NCBI GenBank assembly: GCA_910584075.1
Contig: CAJTZI010000005.1
Span: 10,701-74,700 of the forward strand
Reading direction: 5' to 3'
Length of the DNA stretch: 64,000 nt
DNA from: an uncultured Oscillibacter sp.
GTDB lineage: Bacteria > Bacillota > Clostridia > Oscillospirales > Oscillospiraceae
Shown: positions 1-9,165 of the stretch, piece after piece
Numbering within the stretch: position 1 is the first letter of the stretch
Layout of the letters: each line of letters begins with the position of its first letter
Notes under the pieces: model-generated
Databases searched by the model: none
The model's input: the letters and a program-made list of their open reading frames with translations, nothing else
What the model was told of the DNA's origin: nothing
Position numbers and translations under genes: made by a program

Positions 1-609
1 ATCTGCAACCACGTCAACGAGACCTCTGTCATCCTGGTGGCCGCCAACAGCCCCTTTGACACCCTGGAGGACCTGGTCACCTATGCCAAGGATCATCCCG
101 GCGAGCTGAAGGCCTCCACCAACGGCAACAAGGCCTCCAACCACATCGCCGTCCAGCTGCTCTCCTCCACCGCCGGCTTCGAGTACACCGCCATCCCCTA
201 CGGCGGCACCGCCGATCAGCTCCTGGCCCTGCGCCAGGGCGAGGTGGACTTCTCCTCCGCCAAGCTGGCTGACTTCGCGGCCTTCACCTCTGAGGTAAAG
301 GTCCTCGGCGTCTTTGACACCAAGCGTCTGGCCGAGTATCCCGACGTCCCCACTCTGGGTGAGGCCGGCTATTATGACCAGTGGTACGGCTCCGCCCGCG
401 CCATCGTGGCCCCCAAGGACACCCCCCAGGAGATCATCGACTTCTACGCCGAGGCCTTCAAGCAGACCATGGAGGACTCCGCCTATCTGGACGCCGCCGT
501 CAAGGCCAGCGTCACCACCGAGTACATGGACCCCGCTGCCACCGCCGCCCTGCTGGACGCGCAGTACGTCTTCTGCACCGACACCGTCTCCTCCATCTGG
601 GCCGAGTAA
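1..609 (+). CDS. TctC-family substrate-binding protein (5' partial)
   Basis: Periplasmic-type (here cell-surface) solute-binding protein of a tripartite tricarboxylate transporter; it would bind a carboxylate and deliver it to the TctAB membrane pair. The frame is open from base 1, so the signal peptide and N-terminal lobe lie outside the window; about 202 residues remain of a family usually near 320. Family-typical text includes PYGGTADQLLALRQGEVDF, the APKDTP segment and the LLDAQYVF tail. tctB and tctA follow on the same strand, which strongly supports the call. The substrate cannot be read from the sequence; di-/tricarboxylates and aromatic acids are all used by relatives. Confidence 0.9.
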   Translation: MCNHVNETSVILVAANSPFDTLEDLVTYAKDHPGELKASTNGNKASNHIAVQLLSSTAGFEYTAIPYGGTADQLLALRQGEVDFSSAKLADFAAFTSEVKVLGVFDTKRLAEYPDVPTLGEAGYYDQWYGSARAIVAPKDTPQEIIDFYAEAFKQTMEDSAYLDAAVKASVTTEYMDPAATAALLDAQYVFCTDTVSSIWAE

Positions 610-622
610 TTCCATAGAGCCG

Positions 623-657
623 CGCGGGGCTTCACGCCGTGAAGCCCCGCGTCCTTT
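623..657 (+). terminator. Hairpin plus T-run between tctC and tctB
   Basis: A 13-bp GC-rich stem (623-635 with 639-651, loop GCC) is followed by TCCTTTTTC. It lies inside the transporter operon, so it probably attenuates: more message for the binding protein than for the membrane subunits. This is common for binding-protein genes; inferred from sequence only. Confidence 0.7.
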
Positions 658-685
658 TTCACGACTGAAATGTGAGGTTTGAGAG

Positions 686-1129
686 ATGAAGAAAACCGAT
701 ATCGGCGTTGTCGCGTTCATCTACGCAGTCTGCGCCCTGTTTCTGGTGATGACCCTGCGCCTCCCCGCCGCCGCCCAGACCTATCCCCTGTTCATCATCA
801 TCCTGCTGGCCGCCCTGACCACGCTGTATGTGGTGCAGATGGTCCGCGGGGCGAAGAAGAACGGCGTCACCACCGGCCTGGAGGACTTTGAGGGCTTCCT
901 CCCCAAGCAGTTCTTCCCCATTCTGGCCATGGTGGTGCTGTATCTGGTGGTGATGTACTTCGCCGGATTCTACATCGCCACGCTGGTGTTCATGGCCGCC
1001 TGCCTGCTGTTTTTGAAGGTCCCCAAGTGGCAGATTCTGCTGTCCACCGCCGTGATTCTGGCCCTGGTCTACTGTGCTTTTACCCTGTTCCTGAAAGTCA
1101 AGCTGCCTGTGGGCCTGCTGTTTAAGTAA
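686..1129 (+). CDS. TctB-family small membrane subunit of tripartite tricarboxylate transporter
   Basis: Small membrane protein of 147 residues with four hydrophobic segments (about residues 7-24, 32-52, 75-97 and 103-135), matching the size and topology of TctB. It partners with the large TctA channel subunit encoded 15 bases downstream. The ATG at 686 is preceded by a weak GAGG-like ribosome site. It follows the binding-protein gene and an intervening attenuator hairpin. Sequence conservation in TctB is low, so the call rests mainly on size, topology and position between tctC and tctA. Confidence 0.85.
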   Translation: MKKTDIGVVAFIYAVCALFLVMTLRLPAAAQTYPLFIIILLAALTTLYVVQMVRGAKKNGVTTGLEDFEGFLPKQFFPILAMVVLYLVVMYFAGFYIATLVFMAACLLFLKVPKWQILLSTAVILALVYCAFTLFLKVKLPVGLLFK

Positions 1130-1144
1130 AGGGGGAGGACGACT

Positions 1145-2701
1145 ATGTTAGAGACATTAGCCCTGATGGGCCAGGGCTTTATCAACGCCCTGATTCCCGT
1201 CAATCTTCTGGCCATGGCCGCCGGCACCACCATCGGCATCGTCATCGGCTGCCTGCCGGGCCTCTCCGCCGCCATGGGCGTGGCCCTGCTGCTCCCCATG
1301 ACCTTCACCATGGACGCCTCCACCGGCCTGATCATGCTGGGCGCCATCTACTGCGGCGCCATCTTCGGCGGGTCCATCTCCGCCATTTTGATCCACACCC
1401 CCGGCACCCCCGCCTCCGCCGCCACCGCCATTGAGGGCTATCAGATGACCCTCCAGGGAAAGGCCGGCAAGGCCCTGGGCACCGCCTGCATCTCCTCCTT
1501 CTTCGGCGGGCTCCTCTCCTGCATCTCCCTGTACTTCTTCGCCCCCCTGCTGGCCCAGCTGGCCATGAAGTTTGGCTCCCCGGAGTATTTCTGGCTGTCC
1601 ATCTTCGGTCTGACCATCATCGCCGGCGTCAGCTCCAAGTCCATGGTAAAGGGCCTGATCTCCGGCGCGCTGGGCCTGCTGCTCTCCACCATCGGTATGG
1701 ACCCCATGGAGGGCGTGAAGCGCTTCATGTTCGGCCAGTCCTCCCTCTATGAGGGGATCAACACCACCTGCGCCCTCATCGGATTGTTCTCCATGAGTCA
1801 GGCGCTGATCCTGGCGGAGCAGAAGATTAAACAGCGGGCCAGAGCCGCAAAATTTAATGACAAGATGATGCTGACCAGGAAGGAGATGCGGCAGATCGCC
1901 CCCACCGTGGGCCGGTCCTGGATCATCGGCAACCTGATCGGCATTCTGCCCGGCGCCGGCGCCTCCATCGCCTGCTTCCTGGGCTACAACACCGCCCGCC
2001 AGTTCTCCAAGGAGAAAGAGAAGTTCGGCCACGGCAGCATTGAGGGCGTGGCCGGCTCCGAGGCCGCCAACAACGCCGTCACCGGCGGCTCCCTCATCCC
2101 CATGCTCACCCTGGGCATCCCCGGCGAGAGCGTCACCGCCGTGCTGATGGGCGGCCTCATCATCCAGGGTCTCACCCCCGGTCCCGATCTCTTCGTGGGC
2201 GAGACGGCGAAAATGACCTACACCTTCTTCGCCGGCTTCGTCCTCATCCAGTTCTTTATGCTGGGCATCGGCCTTCTCGGCTGCAGGGGCTTCGCCCAGA
2301 TCTCCCGCCTGTCCGACGCCATTTTGATCCCCGCCGTTTCCGTTCTCTGCGTGGTGGGCTCCTACGCCATCCACAAGAACTTCGTGGACGTGGTCATCAT
2401 GATGATCTTCGGCGTGCTGGGTTATCTCTGCCGCAAGTTCGACCTCAACACCGCCGCCATCGTGCTGGCGCTGATCCTCGGACCCATTGGTGAGAAGGGC
2501 CTGCGCCGCTCCCTGGCCCTCTCCGGCGGCAATCCCTCTATTCTCTTCTCCACACCTGTCTGCTGGGTGCTCATCGCCCTGTGCGTCTTCGGCATCCTCT
2601 CCCCCATCCTGATGAACCGCATGGAGAAGAACGCCGTGGAGCAGGCCGGCGGCGACATCCCCGGCGAGACTGGCGACGATCCCGTCCGTACCTCCGACTG
2701 A
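1145..2701 (+). CDS. TctA-family large permease subunit of tripartite tricarboxylate transporter
   Basis: Large membrane subunit of 518 residues, about twelve hydrophobic segments, the normal length for TctA. Recognisable family blocks are the N-terminal GCLPGLSAAMGVALLLP, the IHTPGTPASAATAIEGY region around residue 85, GILPGAGASIACFLGY near residue 265 and MLTLGIPGESVTAVLMGG near 320; the two PG-rich repeats are the internal duplication typical of this family. A strong GGGGGAGGA site precedes the ATG. It forms a substrate-binding-protein-dependent, ion-driven uptake system with the two genes upstream and is the last gene before a strong terminator. Confidence 0.95.
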   Translation: MLETLALMGQGFINALIPVNLLAMAAGTTIGIVIGCLPGLSAAMGVALLLPMTFTMDASTGLIMLGAIYCGAIFGGSISAILIHTPGTPASAATAIEGYQMTLQGKAGKALGTACISSFFGGLLSCISLYFFAPLLAQLAMKFGSPEYFWLSIFGLTIIAGVSSKSMVKGLISGALGLLLSTIGMDPMEGVKRFMFGQSSLYEGINTTCALIGLFSMSQALILAEQKIKQRARAAKFNDKMMLTRKEMRQIAPTVGRSWIIGNLIGILPGAGASIACFLGYNTARQFSKEKEKFGHGSIEGVAGSEAANNAVTGGSLIPMLTLGIPGESVTAVLMGGLIIQGLTPGPDLFVGETAKMTYTFFAGFVLIQFFMLGIGLLGCRGFAQISRLSDAILIPAVSVLCVVGSYAIHKNFVDVVIMMIFGVLGYLCRKFDLNTAAIVLALILGPIGEKGLRRSLALSGGNPSILFSTPVCWVLIALCVFGILSPILMNRMEKNAVEQAGGDIPGETGDDPVRTSD

Positions 2702-2750
2702 GCGCAATGCTCCGTTGGGCAGGGACAAAACTTCACCGAAAAATTTGGAC

Positions 2751-2795
2751 AAAAGAAGAGCCGGTGCCCAAAATTTAGGCACCGGCTCTTCTTTT
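2751..2795. terminator. Bidirectional terminator between tctA and the TetR gene
   Basis: Perfect 18-bp inverted repeat (2751-2768 with 2778-2795). The arms begin with AAAAG and end with CTTTT, so both strands give a GC stem followed by a T-run. It serves the converging tctA (+) and TetR gene (-). Confidence 0.9.
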
Positions 2796-2831
2796 GTCTA
2801 TTGCGGTTTTTCCCCAAAAAACATACACTGC

Positions 2832-3416
2832 TCACAGTGAGACACGGACTGCCGCAGAACCTTCCCGCGGCTGGCGCAGCAGCACATTTTGGGCAGAGCC
2901 CTGGAGACACCCGCAGATGCTCTCCAAAAATTCCGGCATATCATAGCCCATGCCCTGGTCCAGCCAGTCCAGAACCAGGCCCATACCCGCACACTTATAG
3001 AAGTGGCACAGCGTAGGCAGCGTCTCCAAATCCGAACCAAGGGCGCTCTTCACGCCCCCGGCGTAAACGCCGACGGCATGGTCAATGAGGCCATTCAAAT
3101 GGCTGAGGAACACATCTCTTTGTACGGAGCGGTAAATGTGCAAAATGGCCCTTTTCCGGGCAGTACACCCCTCCACCAGAGGGATCAGACAGTCCAGGGG
3201 ATTTCCAAAGTTGAAATGCTTTTCCACGATCTCCTCTACCCAGGCCTGCATGGTAGCCTCCGCCAGGGCGGGAATGTCCTGATAGTGATAATAGAAAGTG
3301 TTCCGGTTCACATGGCACCGGTCCACAATCTCCTTGACGGTGATCTTGCTGTACGGCATCTCCTCCAGAATCTGCCAGAAGGTCTCGCTGAGGATCTGCT
3401 TGGTGCGGTTCATCAT
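2832..3416 (-). CDS. TetR/AcrR-family transcriptional regulator
   Basis: About 194 residues. The N-terminal helix-turn-helix is clear (KITVKEIVDRCHVNRNTFYYHY), followed by a helical ligand-binding domain with a C-terminal region like TetR_C family members. The frame stays open upstream, but the start at 3416 is preferred because GGGAGGAGGG lies just before ATGATG; the upstream ATG has no ribosome site. It is transcribed divergently from the coiled-coil/MMPL exporter genes at 3514-8188, 97 bases away, so it is the likely repressor of that operon and of itself. The ligand is unknown. Confidence 0.9.
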   Translation of the reverse strand: MMNRTKQILSETFWQILEEMPYSKITVKEIVDRCHVNRNTFYYHYQDIPALAEATMQAWVEEIVEKHFNFGNPLDCLIPLVEGCTARKRAILHIYRSVQRDVFLSHLNGLIDHAVGVYAGGVKSALGSDLETLPTLCHFYKCAGMGLVLDWLDQGMGYDMPEFLESICGCLQGSAQNVLLRQPREGSAAVRVSL

Positions 3417-3442
3417 CGCCCTCCTCCCCGCTTTTTGAAAAT

Positions 3443-3471
3443 AGTATAGCAAAAAATCTCCCCGCTGACAA
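3443..3471 (-). promoter_or_regulatory. Sigma-A promoter of the TetR gene
   Basis: On the minus strand TTGTCA (3466-3471) and TATACT (3443-3448) are separated by 17 bases. The -35 box overlaps a possible rightward CTGACA box for the exporter operon, which would let one TetR dimer cover both promoters. Confidence 0.65.
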
Positions 3472-3513
3472 GGCGCCGGAGGTTTCCATTCTATGATTTT
3501 GGAGTGATTTTAT

Positions 3514-6054
3514 ATGAAGCGATCCCCTGGAGCCGGTCCGCGCATTCTGTCTCTTGTACTGGCTGGAGCACTGACCGCCGCCCCGGCCTTTCCCACGGCG
3601 GCCGCGGCGGACCCCAACGGTGACGGCGTATCCCCCGTCTGCGACGAGGCCTACTACGCCACGCTGGACTACTACGGCAATCTGACAGAGGGCAGCGTAG
3701 TGAAGAGCTACACCCTCAACGGCGCCTCAAGCCTGACAGACCGCGGCGTCTACGACCAGGTGGTAAACCTCACCGATGGCACCATCCCGGTAATCCGGGA
3801 GGGTGTCACGGAGTTCCGGTTCGACCAAGCCCCCGCCCACTTCTATTTTGAGGGCAAGACGGCGGAGCCCTTTCAAAACCTGCCTTGGACTCTCTCCATC
3901 TCTTACAGGCTCAATGGCGTGGCTGTCCGGGCGGAGGACCTGGCGGGCAAGACCGGCGTGGTGGAGATCACCGTGGACGCCATCCCCAACGAGACTGCCA
4001 GTGACTACGCCCGATACAACTACACCCTGGAGGCCATGGCCATGTTTAACCAGGACGACATCCTGTCCCTGGAGGCCCCGGGCGCCCAGGTGCAGCTGAT
4101 CGGCAACCTGCGGGCGGTGCTGTTTATCGCCCTGCCGGGAGAGGAACAGCATTTCGTAATCCGGGTGGGGGCGGAGGACTTCGCCTTCTCCGGCATGACC
4201 TTCCTGATGGTCCCCGCCACCCTCAGCCAACTGGAGGAGATCGCCAAACTGTCCCAGCGCAAGGACGAGCTGGAGGAGGACTACGACGCGCTCTCCGGGA
4301 GTCTTGACACACTTCTGGACTCCTTCACAGACCTCAGCGGCAGCCTGCGGGACACTGCCAACGGCCTGGATGAGCTGAACCGGGCCCGGAACACCATCTC
4401 TGCCGGCAAGGACCAGATCTACCAGGACGGTGACAGAGTTCTGGCGGATCTGGAGCGGCTGAGCGGCTCTCTAAACACGCTCCCCGGCCATCTCACCGGC
4501 ACCGGTGACGCCGTAGACGACGTCACCGGCGCCCTCTCCGGCGTGGCGGACGCCGCCGTAAGCCTGCGGGGCAGCCTGGACGATGTGAACGGCAGTCTCC
4601 GGGACCTGCAAAGGGATATTCGGGACATCCGCAGCGGCAATGGCAGCATGGAGGACAGTCTGGACCAACTGGCAGCGGATCTGAAGGCCCTTCAGGACAA
4701 TCTCCAGGAGCTGGAAACCCTGCTGAAGGCCCTGGACATCCAGATCAGCGGCGGGATCATCTCCGAAATCCCGGAAAATATCCAACAACATATCAAGGTT
4801 CAGGGACAAAAGCTCTCAGACATCCTGACCCAGGTCCAGGAACTGGAGACCGTCTGGGCCGGTACAGCAGCGGGGGCAGAGACCATCGCGTACCCCCAGT
4901 TTCAGATCGCCGCTCTGCTGGCCTCCAAGTCCGCCGCCAGCACGGCGGAGGCCCAGGCCCTGCTGGGTCAGGTGCAGGCCGTGGACAGCGCCATCACCCA
5001 GATACAGACACTGATGCCCGGACTGACAGCGGAGCAGGCTCTTCAGCACTTGGTAACCGCAGGCAGTCTGACCCAGGACCAAGCGGGGGCATACGCTTCC
5101 GCAAAGCCAAAATTGGTCCTGATGGAGCAGGTCTACGCCGCCGTCACCGGCGGCGCGGACCGCCCCATGGACAAGGCGGGCTTTTTCACCGCCATGCTGA
5201 TACTCAGTGACATCAACAGGCTCCCGGCAGACCAGCAGACGCCGGAGAACATCGCCAAGATCCTCTCCAAAAAGGCTCTGTATGCCCAGACCGGAAAAAC
5301 CCTGGCCCATCTGAACCAGGACCATGACACCACCAGGCTCACCGGCCTTCTGGAAAATCTGGAGCGGCTGCTACGCCACCTGGGTGGAGACGGCCTTACC
5401 GGGGAGCTGGGCAGTCTTGTGGGAAAGACGGACACCACTCTGGGCCATCTGGATGGCCTGGCGGAAGCGGGCCGGGACATTCTGAACCAGGTGGACGGTC
5501 TCCTGACAGAGATCCGGGACCTGGATGACGCCGTCAACCGCCGCGTCCCCGGCCTCCACGACACCCTGGAGGACACCCGGACTCTTGTGGAGGACATGGT
5601 AGTTGCTGTGGACGACACCACTGGCTTTCTCACCTCCTTCCGCCATCTGTCCAGAGAATCCGGCACTCAGCTAGACACCGGTGCTCAGGAGAGCCTGACC
5701 GGTCTGGCCGCGGCGCTGCGGAAAACCGCTGGCAGCGCGGACGCCGCCGGCGGCGTCCGGGAGGCCAAGGAGAAAATTGACGAGATCATTGAAGACACCT
5801 GGACAGAGTACACCGGACAGGTGAACAATCTCCTGCTGATGGACGCCGGAGCTCCGGCGGTCTCCCTGACCTCAGAGGAGAACCCCGCCCCCGTCAGTGT
5901 GCAGGTGCTTATCCGCTCCCAGGAGATCAAGGCGGAGGACTCTTCCCTGACGGTCTCCGCCGAGTCCCAGACCCCGGAAACCACATTCTGGGACCGGGTC
6001 ACCCAGATGTTCCGGGACTTCTGGTCCGCTGTCACGGGAATTTTCCAAAAGTAA
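3514..6054 (+). CDS. Secreted coiled-coil protein paired with an MMPL exporter
   Basis: 846 residues. A signal peptide is visible (basic MKR start, hydrophobic 10-25, AAAADP cleavage region). Then comes a beta-rich domain to about residue 240, and from about 245 to 760 long heptad-rich helices dense in Leu, Asp and Gly (repeated SGSLxDxxxxLDxL patterns), predicted to be coiled coil. There is no clear C-terminal membrane anchor. The layout resembles the extracytoplasmic parts of YhgE/Pip-like proteins and of accessory proteins next to Firmicute MMPL exporters. It lies directly upstream of the MMPL gene, 31 bases apart, and divergent from a TetR gene. Probably a periplasm/wall-side adaptor; the exact function is not known. 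Confidence 0.7.
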   Translation: MKRSPGAGPRILSLVLAGALTAAPAFPTAAAADPNGDGVSPVCDEAYYATLDYYGNLTEGSVVKSYTLNGASSLTDRGVYDQVVNLTDGTIPVIREGVTEFRFDQAPAHFYFEGKTAEPFQNLPWTLSISYRLNGVAVRAEDLAGKTGVVEITVDAIPNETASDYARYNYTLEAMAMFNQDDILSLEAPGAQVQLIGNLRAVLFIALPGEEQHFVIRVGAEDFAFSGMTFLMVPATLSQLEEIAKLSQRKDELEEDYDALSGSLDTLLDSFTDLSGSLRDTANGLDELNRARNTISAGKDQIYQDGDRVLADLERLSGSLNTLPGHLTGTGDAVDDVTGALSGVADAAVSLRGSLDDVNGSLRDLQRDIRDIRSGNGSMEDSLDQLAADLKALQDNLQELETLLKALDIQISGGIISEIPENIQQHIKVQGQKLSDILTQVQELETVWAGTAAGAETIAYPQFQIAALLASKSAASTAEAQALLGQVQAVDSAITQIQTLMPGLTAEQALQHLVTAGSLTQDQAGAYASAKPKLVLMEQVYAAVTGGADRPMDKAGFFTAMLILSDINRLPADQQTPENIAKILSKKALYAQTGKTLAHLNQDHDTTRLTGLLENLERLLRHLGGDGLTGELGSLVGKTDTTLGHLDGLAEAGRDILNQVDGLLTEIRDLDDAVNRRVPGLHDTLEDTRTLVEDMVVAVDDTTGFLTSFRHLSRESGTQLDTGAQESLTGLAAALRKTAGSADAAGGVREAKEKIDEIIEDTWTEYTGQVNNLLLMDAGAPAVSLTSEENPAPVSVQVLIRSQEIKAEDSSLTVSAESQTPETTFWDRVTQMFRDFWSAVTGIFQK

Positions 6055-6085
6055 CGCAAGAACTGAGAATGGACGGTGTTTTCCT

Positions 6086-8188
6086 TTGCTTGACCGAATT
6101 GCCCACCTTCTGACCCGGAAACCGAAGCTGGTGGCCCTGATCGACGCAGCCATGCTGATCCCCTCCGCCCTGGGATACCTGGGCACCCGGGTTAACTACG
6201 ATATCCTCACCTACCTGCCCCAGGATCTGGAGTCCTCCCAGGGAGAGCGGCTGCTGGAGGAGCCCTTTCACATGGCCGCCACCAGCATGCTCATCGTGGA
6301 GGGGATGCCCGCCGCCTACACCAACGACCTGATCAACGCCATCAAGGACGTGCCCAGCGTCTCCAACGCCGTATGGCTGTCCAACGCCGTAGGCATCCAG
6401 ATCCCCATCGACTTCATCCCCGTGAACCTGCGGGAGATGTTTTACGCCGGGGACGCCACCATGATGATCATTCAGTACGACAAATCTGGCGCGGACCAGG
6501 AGACCATGGAGGCCATTGACGCCATCCGGGCTATCTGTAATGAGAAGTGCTTCCTGGCCGGCTTCTCTGTGGTCATCAAAGACACCAAGGACCTGGTGGA
6601 CCGGGAGCTGCCCGTCTATGTGGGGCTGGCGGTGATTTTGTCCCTGGCAGCCATGTCCCTGACCATGGAGTCCGTGGTGCTGCCTTTTGTGTTTCTCACC
6701 AGCATCGGCATGGCCATTGTCTACAACTTCGGCACCAACATCTTTCTGGGGGAGATCTCCTACATCACCCAGGCCATTGCCGCCGTTTTACAGCTGGGCG
6801 TCACCATGGACTACTCCATCTTTCTTTACCACCGCTACAAGGAGGAGCAGTCCCGCTGGGACGACAAGCGGGACGCCATGGCAAAGGCCATCGCGGCGGC
6901 TTTCACCTCCCTCTCCGGCTCCAGCCTCACCACCATCGCAGGCTTCCTGGCCCTGTGCTTCATGCGGCTGACCCTGGGCCGGGACATCGGCATCGTCATG
7001 GCAAAGGGCGTGGTGCTGGGTGTGGCCACTGTGGTGCTGGTGCTGCCCGCCCTGCTGCTGCTCTTCGACAAGCAGATCGAAAAGCACACCCACAAGAGCC
7101 TCCTGCCAAACTTCTCCAAGCTCAACCACGCGGTCATCCGCCGCCGGAGATGGATGATGGCCCTGTTTCTGATTCTCTTTCTCCCGGCCCTGTACGCCCA
7201 GTCCCACACCGGGGTCTACTATAAGCTGGACGAGGCCCTGCCCCAGGACATGGCCTCCATCGTGGCTAACAACAAGCTCAAAGACGAGTTTGACATGGCC
7301 GGGTCCCATTTCATTCTCCTGCGGGACGACATTCCCGCCACGGACATGAACCGGCTGGAGTCCTCCATCCGGGAGATCGACGGCATCACCTCCGTTCTCT
7401 CCTACCATGCTATGCTGGGCTCCGGCATCCCGGACTTCTTCATCCCGGAGGAGGTACGGAATATGCTCAAGCAGGGGGGGTGGCAGCTGCTGATGGTGAA
7501 CTCCGAGTACGCCACCGCCTCCGATGAGGTATCCGCCCAGCTCAAAACGCTGAATGCCCTTGTAAAACAGTATGACCCGGAGGCCCTGATCACCGGCGAG
7601 GCCGCCCTTACCGACGATCTGATCACAACCTCCGCCGTGGACTTCCAGGTCACCAACTACATCTCCATCGGCGCCATTTTGCTGATCGTGGCCTGGGTGT
7701 TCCGCTCCCTCTCCATGCCGGTGGTGCTGGTGGCGGCCATAGAGCTGGCCATCTTCATCAACCAGGGAATCCCCTACTTCACCGACACCGTGATCCCCTT
7801 TGTCTCCCCCACCATCATCGGCTGCGTACAGCTGGGCGCCACAGTGGACTACGCCATATTGCTGGCCACCCGGTTCCGGGAGGAGCTTCAAAACGGCAAG
7901 TCCTCCGTGGAGGCCATGGAGATCGCCGCCACCGCCTCCGACGGCTCCATTATTACCAGCTCCCTGGTGATGTTCTGCGCCACACTGGGCGTGGGCCTGA
8001 TCTCGGAGATCGAGATCATCAGCTCCATCTGCGTCATGCTGGCCCGGGGTGCGCTGATCTCGGCGGTGATGAGCATGTTCCTGATGCCCTCCATCCTGTG
8101 CGTGTGTGAGCCGCTGATCCACAAAACCAGCCTCCACTGGCGCAGTGCAAAGGCAGAAAAGGTCCGGGTTCCCGCTGGGAACACGTGA
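6086..8188 (+). CDS. MMPL/RND-superfamily exporter
   Basis: 700 residues in two homologous halves, each a large extracytoplasmic loop followed by about five membrane helices. The first helix (about 12-33) is followed by YDILTYLPQDLESSQGE, typical of Firmicute MMPL proteins. The TM4-like segments carry LGVTMDYSIFLYHRYKEE (about 235-252) and the repeat LGATVDYAILLATRFREE (about 580-597), with the Asp-Tyr of the RND proton relay. The start is probably TTG at 6086; no in-frame ATG is nearby and the ribosome site is weak, so translation may be coupled to the upstream gene. Likely exports lipids, drugs or wall components together with the coiled-coil protein; substrate unknown. Confidence 0.9.
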   Translation: MLDRIAHLLTRKPKLVALIDAAMLIPSALGYLGTRVNYDILTYLPQDLESSQGERLLEEPFHMAATSMLIVEGMPAAYTNDLINAIKDVPSVSNAVWLSNAVGIQIPIDFIPVNLREMFYAGDATMMIIQYDKSGADQETMEAIDAIRAICNEKCFLAGFSVVIKDTKDLVDRELPVYVGLAVILSLAAMSLTMESVVLPFVFLTSIGMAIVYNFGTNIFLGEISYITQAIAAVLQLGVTMDYSIFLYHRYKEEQSRWDDKRDAMAKAIAAAFTSLSGSSLTTIAGFLALCFMRLTLGRDIGIVMAKGVVLGVATVVLVLPALLLLFDKQIEKHTHKSLLPNFSKLNHAVIRRRRWMMALFLILFLPALYAQSHTGVYYKLDEALPQDMASIVANNKLKDEFDMAGSHFILLRDDIPATDMNRLESSIREIDGITSVLSYHAMLGSGIPDFFIPEEVRNMLKQGGWQLLMVNSEYATASDEVSAQLKTLNALVKQYDPEALITGEAALTDDLITTSAVDFQVTNYISIGAILLIVAWVFRSLSMPVVLVAAIELAIFINQGIPYFTDTVIPFVSPTIIGCVQLGATVDYAILLATRFREELQNGKSSVEAMEIAATASDGSIITSSLVMFCATLGVGLISEIEIISSICVMLARGALISAVMSMFLMPSILCVCEPLIHKTSLHWRSAKAEKVRVPAGNT

Positions 8189-8294
8189 GACGCACTGTCG
8201 CCGTTACCGAGACCATGTTCTCCCGCGGAAGCCATTTTCTCCTGTATCCATAAAGCAGCCTAAAAGCCCGCCGCATGCTGTGCGGCGGACAGAC

Positions 8295-8328
8295 AGCGAA
8301 ACGCCGCCCTTTCGGGCGGCGTTTCGCT
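8295..8328 (+). terminator. Terminator of the MMPL operon
   Basis: A 15-bp perfect stem (8295-8309 with 8314-8328, loop TTTC) is followed by CTGTATTTT. A second, shorter hairpin (8268-8275 with 8281-8288) precedes it. The rest of the 283-base gap between the MMPL gene and the next gene shows nothing else recognisable. Confidence 0.8.
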
Positions 8329-8471
8329 CTGTATTTTCCGCAAGGCGGCGTGACAGCCGCAGGGCATCCCCATCTTCCGCCGAAAAACCGGTATTTAAAC
8401 CGAAAATCCGGCCCCACAATTCCCCATAATTCCTTTATCCTTAACCTAGATCAAAAGGAGGGGAATCCCGT

Positions 8472-8807
8472 ATGAATCAATGCGGCTATTTTGCCAAAAA
8501 CCTGGAAGCGATTCGAAAAATCAACAACGCAAACCTCACCGAGTTTTCGGAGGAACTGGATATTCCAAAATCGACTTTACAGGATATTCTGAAGGACGGA
8601 AACACCTCGCTCCACACCGCCCTCCACATTGCAGAACACTTGAACATCCCCCTGAGCACACTGACGGGCGAGATGGTCCCCGTGGACAATCCGGACGTTC
8701 TGACAATTCTTTTGAGATATTTTGCGTGGTTTGACCGCCTGTCTAAGGAGGAGCAGAAAACCGTTGCAGCCCACTTCCGCTCCATTATGGAGGTGGTGCA
8801 GAAATGA
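8472..8807 (+). CDS. Small XRE-type helix-turn-helix protein
   Basis: 111 residues with a Cro/C1-type helix-turn-helix at about 8-60 (AIRKINNANLTEFSEELDIPKSTLQDILKDG). The remaining C-terminal part is short and helical, with no effector domain. A strong AAGGAGGGG site lies before the ATG. It stands alone after the MMPL terminator and before a small unknown gene. DNA-binding regulator by family; its targets cannot be told. Single-gene stress or phage-like regulators of this size are common in Clostridia. Confidence 0.8.
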   Translation: MNQCGYFAKNLEAIRKINNANLTEFSEELDIPKSTLQDILKDGNTSLHTALHIAEHLNIPLSTLTGEMVPVDNPDVLTILLRYFAWFDRLSKEEQKTVAAHFRSIMEVVQK

Positions 8808-8875
8808 TCTCCGGCACGCAGCCTGTCCCACGGGCCTTATCTGTCAATGGCCGCCCCATGGTCTGACGGCGGGGG

Positions 8876-9124
8876 GTGCGCCGCTTGTATCACTATAAAG
8901 CAGCAAAAATGAGGCCCCTGTTTTCCTCCCGTGACCTCTACGGCATTCTCGGCGCTCGGGAACAGGACGGAAGGTGGATGACAGCTGCCGTCGTCGCCCC
9001 GTTTTCCGAAGACCAGGAGGCGGTCGACAGGCTGGCTGAGCGATGTACGGCCCTTCAGCTCTGCCCGGAAAATCTGATTGACGCGGTCTCCGACTTTCTC
9101 TCTCAGACCTCTGCGGACATATAG
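8876..9124 (+). CDS. Small conserved protein, DUF6514-like
   Basis: 82 residues, GTG start at 8876 behind a G-rich site. The core, RDLYGILGAREQDGRW followed by VVAPFSEDQEAVDRLAERC and PENLIDAVSDFL, follows the pattern of the small DUF6514 proteins of Clostridia: a YGI strand, a DREAVERLV-like helix and a terminal helix. I make the family assignment from memory of the pattern, so it is moderate. No catalytic motif or membrane segment. The upstream gene is a small XRE regulator. Function unknown. Confidence 0.6.
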   Translation: MRRLYHYKAAKMRPLFSSRDLYGILGAREQDGRWMTAAVVAPFSEDQEAVDRLAERCTALQLCPENLIDAVSDFLSQTSADI

Positions 9125-9128
9125 CGCA

Positions 9129-9165
9129 CCGGAGCGGGCGGCTCTTCAAGAGCCGCCCGCTCCGG
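9129..9165. terminator. Strong hairpin after the small DUF6514-like gene
   Basis: 18-bp GC-rich inverted repeat (9129-9146 with 9148-9165) directly after the stop codon. The T-tract on either strand is poor, so termination efficiency is uncertain. The 155 bases from here to the dppA-like stop at 9321 contain nothing recognisable. Confidence 0.55.

Noticed and set aside
1157..2782. 541-codon open frame on the minus strand over tctA
   Set aside because: Extremely rich in Gly, Ala, His and Gln with no domain, and opposite a clear TctA gene: a by-product of GC-rich codon use.
6788..8137. 449-codon open frame on the minus strand over the MMPL gene
   Set aside because: Gly/His/Gln-rich, no motif, antisense to conserved membrane sequence.
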